16,804 bases of DNA from JBJFGR01 sp051892875 (GTDB lineage: Bacteria > Pseudomonadota > Gammaproteobacteria > Enterobacterales > Succinivibrionaceae). Location: the NCBI GenBank assembly GCA_051892875.1, contig JBJFGR010000044.1, forward strand, positions 1 through 16,804, given 5' to 3'. The notes beneath the pieces were generated by a model that worked only from the letters and a program-made list of their open reading frames with translations, did no database searches and had not been told where the DNA came from. The position numbers and the translations under genes are program-made. Of the stretch, positions 14,831-16,804 are shown one piece after another; positions within the stretch are counted from its first letter, which is position 1; the number at the start of each line of letters is the position of its first letter.

Positions 14831-16603
14831 TTAGTAATATTCAAAATTAATAATATTATCAGTATTAAAAATATCTTTATCTAAAACATCATTTGTATTT
14901 GGTATCAAAAATACATGTTGTAGTGGATTCAATGTAAATTCGAAATTATCATTATTCAAAGATATTTTATCTCCTGTAAATGGATTTATTAAATACTCAA
15001 CATCTGCACCAACTTTATCTTTTGGTATAGATACATCAACACTTTCATTCTCATTTACATTTAAATAATATACTATTGTATTATTTTTTAAAGTTTTATT
15101 AATACCAAAGATTTTACCAGTAGTCTCTAATTCTTGCATTTTTCCCATTGATAACTCATTAGCATTTGCTCTTAGTGTCATCAATTGAGTAAAATATTTT
15201 CTCATTTCTTTTGCGTTCGGTGCAATATCATCATTTATAGGCGTTATAGATGGATCGCTATCAATAACTCCATCATCACGAGATGCATTATCATCATACC
15301 AACCATTATCTCCATCTTTTAAATAATTAGAAATAATTTGACCTCTTTCCTCACCATAATAATTTGTGATTGGTCCACTTGCTATCGCAAGAAGTGATAA
15401 TGCAGCTGTTTCACGATTAAATAAACTTTCATTTTCAACCCAACTTAGTTTATTTGCTTTTGCTCTTTTTATAAGATTTGCAAATCTAACAACATCATGA
15501 TTGGTTATAAAATAATTAGGCATTGCCGTTTTTGGATAGCTATTTGCTTGAGTAAAGCCTTCCTTTATATGTATACCAGAATTTTTTAGATCATCACCTT
15601 TTTCATTTTGTGCAAGGGTTTGAGTAATTCTATAACGTAATGGAAAATCAAATATAGATTCTAATGCAGCATCCTTACCATCGCTTCCATCATATGCAGA
15701 ATTAATACTGTTTGTCCAACCCCATACTTCACCAACCATATAACCTAAAGGATTTACAGTTTTATCAGCTAACTTATAAGTTGTTGATAAAGAAGCATCA
15801 TTAACAACTTTTACAACTTCTCGCCATTGATCTGGCGTTAATTGATAAGCTTGGTCTAAGCGCCAACCGTCAATGTTGTATTCTTTAATATAGTGAGATG
15901 CAACAGACTTAATACCTTCTAATGTTGTTTGATTAGAAAAATCTGCACAAACTAGTGGGTTCTTTAAGTCATTTGTTTTTCCGTCCATTGTTCTACAAGT
16001 GTTTGTAAAATGAATTTTTTGACCGCTAAATACATCCATCCATTCTGCATTTTTATTATTTTGTTTAAAATGACCAAATACGCCATCTAAAAATACATAT
16101 AAGCCATTTTCATGAGCTTTATTAACAAGATTTTTTAAATCTTCTTTTGTACCAAATTTAGGATCTATATTTGTATAATCACAAGCATAATAACCTGTAG
16201 CATCTAACTTAGGATCTTCCGTAGTATGACCACAAGAACTGCTATCAAATATAGGTGTTAACCAAATAGCGTTCATTCCCAAAGATTTTATATAAGGTAT
16301 AGCATTTATTATCCCTTTTATATCACCTTGATGTTTACTAGGACCATAACCTGTTCCATAACCTATACTTGAATCTCCGTCTTGGAATGATTCCACCATT
16401 ACTTGATAAATACGAAGATTACATTTGTTAACTTTTTCATCGGTATCTGCATTACCATAACAAATGGTATTATTTTTATAAGGTCCTGATGCTTCAGGGG
16501 TACTACTACCACCACTTCCCCCACCGCCACCACAGGCAGAAATTACAACTGAAGACATAGCAGCAATGATAGCTAAACTCAACTTATGGTTTTTTAATGT
16601 CAT
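14831..16603 (-). CDS. GH13 alpha-amylase-type lipoprotein
   Basis: Hydrolyses alpha-1,4-glucans; probably cell-surface or periplasmic. The 590-residue precursor has a lipobox VISAC (Cys24) followed by a Gly-rich flexible tether, so it is a lipoprotein, and Gly at +2 does not signal inner-membrane retention. The GH13 barrel spans about 62-480. Region II is GWRLDQA (nucleophile D250), region III GEVWG (acid/base E292) and region IV TNHD (D370): the catalytic triad is complete. Region I reads DGVFGH (173-178), with Gly where family members usually have Asn before His. Six cysteines (48, 61, 124, 141, 203, 219) suggest disulfides. A C-terminal beta domain (about 490-568) follows. AAGG eight bases before the ATG supports the start. 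Specificity (amylase, cyclodextrinase or glucosidase) cannot be fixed; the secreted lipoprotein form favours polymer breakdown. Confidence 0.92.
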   Translation of the reverse strand: MTLKNHKLSLAIIAAMSSVVISACGGGGGSGGSSTPEASGPYKNNTICYGNADTDEKVNKCNLRIYQVMVESFQDGDSSIGYGTGYGPSKHQGDIKGIINAIPYIKSLGMNAIWLTPIFDSSSCGHTTEDPKLDATGYYACDYTNIDPKFGTKEDLKNLVNKAHENGLYVFLDGVFGHFKQNNKNAEWMDVFSGQKIHFTNTCRTMDGKTNDLKNPLVCADFSNQTTLEGIKSVASHYIKEYNIDGWRLDQAYQLTPDQWREVVKVVNDASLSTTYKLADKTVNPLGYMVGEVWGWTNSINSAYDGSDGKDAALESIFDFPLRYRITQTLAQNEKGDDLKNSGIHIKEGFTQANSYPKTAMPNYFITNHDVVRFANLIKRAKANKLSWVENESLFNRETAALSLLAIASGPITNYYGEERGQIISNYLKDGDNGWYDDNASRDDGVIDSDPSITPINDDIAPNAKEMRKYFTQLMTLRANANELSMGKMQELETTGKIFGINKTLKNNTIVYYLNVNENESVDVSIPKDKVGADVEYLINPFTGDKISLNNDNFEFTLNPLQHVFLIPNTNDVLDKDIFNTDNIINFEYY

Positions 16604-16646
16604 AATAATAACCTTAATAACAAAATCTCTCTAAAAAGTTTCAATT

Positions 16647-16675
16647 AGAATAATATATAATGAACACGATTTCAA
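16647..16675 (-). promoter_or_regulatory. Probable amylase promoter
   Basis: TTGAAA (16670-16675), 17 bases, then TATTCT (16647-16652). The start would be near 16640. TGTGAT directly overlaps the -35, which resembles the left half of a CRP site, but the right half (TCGTGT) does not match, so catabolite control is only a guess. Confidence 0.4.
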
Positions 16676-16760
16676 TCACAAAAAATATAATTCTGAGATA
16701 TTTTTCAAATATTTCAAGCGTTAATTAAAATTAAAAATAAAAACCAAACGAGAGTGTAAT

Positions 16761-16804
16761 ATAAAGTGTGTATTTAGTATCAATTCTGACTATCGCACTT
16801 TATT
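16761..16804. terminator. Hairpin at window edge, possible terminator of a gene further right
   Basis: ATAAAGTGTG (16761-16770) pairs with CGCACTTTAT (16794-16803), one G-U pair included, around a 23-base loop. It could end a minus-strand gene beyond the window. The tail after the stem on that strand is only moderately T-rich, and the sequence stops here, so the role is uncertain. Confidence 0.35.

Noticed and set aside
1..16804. CRISPR array, toxin-antitoxin pair, phage or transposon module
   Set aside because: No direct-repeat/spacer pattern, no transposase, integrase, nuclease-defence or paired toxin genes were seen; the only tandem repeat is within a coding sequence.

Overview
The window is AT-rich chromosomal DNA (roughly 30% G+C by eye) from a gammaproteobacterium. 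Several features point there: a fused chorismate mutase/prephenate dehydrogenase (TyrA T-protein), the dksA-gluQRS gene pair, TtcA, a PBP1b-type murein synthase with a UB2H-like region, an MlaA-type outer-membrane protein and a YdgA/DUF945 protein. The secreted lipoprotein amylase together with the low G+C would fit a starch-using, host-associated lineage such as the Succinivibrionaceae. That placement is inference, not something the sequence proves.

Layout, left to right. A 47-codon small ORF with its own promoter and a strong ribosome binding site (57-200, minus) follows a TatD-family metal-dependent hydrolase (327-1115, minus). A divergent hypothetical gene (1403-2212, plus) encodes an apparent OB-fold/YbjQ-like protein with two C-terminal membrane segments. 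A 334-base convergent spacer with two perfect-stem hairpins separates it from a minus-strand operon, mlaA-tyrA-ydgA-like (5884 down to 2547). Divergent from mlaA is a small secreted protein built from an exact 21-residue repeat (5999-6544). Next, on the minus strand, come a large FliK-like protein and a stand-alone FlhB-C-terminal-domain (FlhX/YlqH-like) protein (9731 down to 6561), then mrcB (12240 down to 9886). dksA-gluQRS (12563-13952, plus) forms an overlapping operon that converges on, and overlaps by 11 bases, ttcA (14727 down to 13942). The window closes with a GH13 alpha-amylase lipoprotein gene (16603 down to 14831) and its terminator.

Functionally the window is mostly housekeeping: envelope maintenance (MlaA, PBP1b, YdgA-like), aromatic amino-acid synthesis (TyrA), tRNA modification (GluQRS, TtcA), stringent-response transcription control (DksA), nucleic-acid or metabolite hydrolysis (TatD) and starch use (amylase). 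The less ordinary parts are the FliK-like/FlhX-like pair, which resembles the two partners of the flagellar type III export substrate-specificity switch with no other flagellar gene nearby, the 21-residue-repeat protein with a dyad over its promoter, the multi-domain membrane protein at 1403, and the promoter-equipped 47-residue ORF. I see no tRNA, rRNA, transposase, integrase or CRISPR array, and no convincing sign of a defence system or wholly new system.
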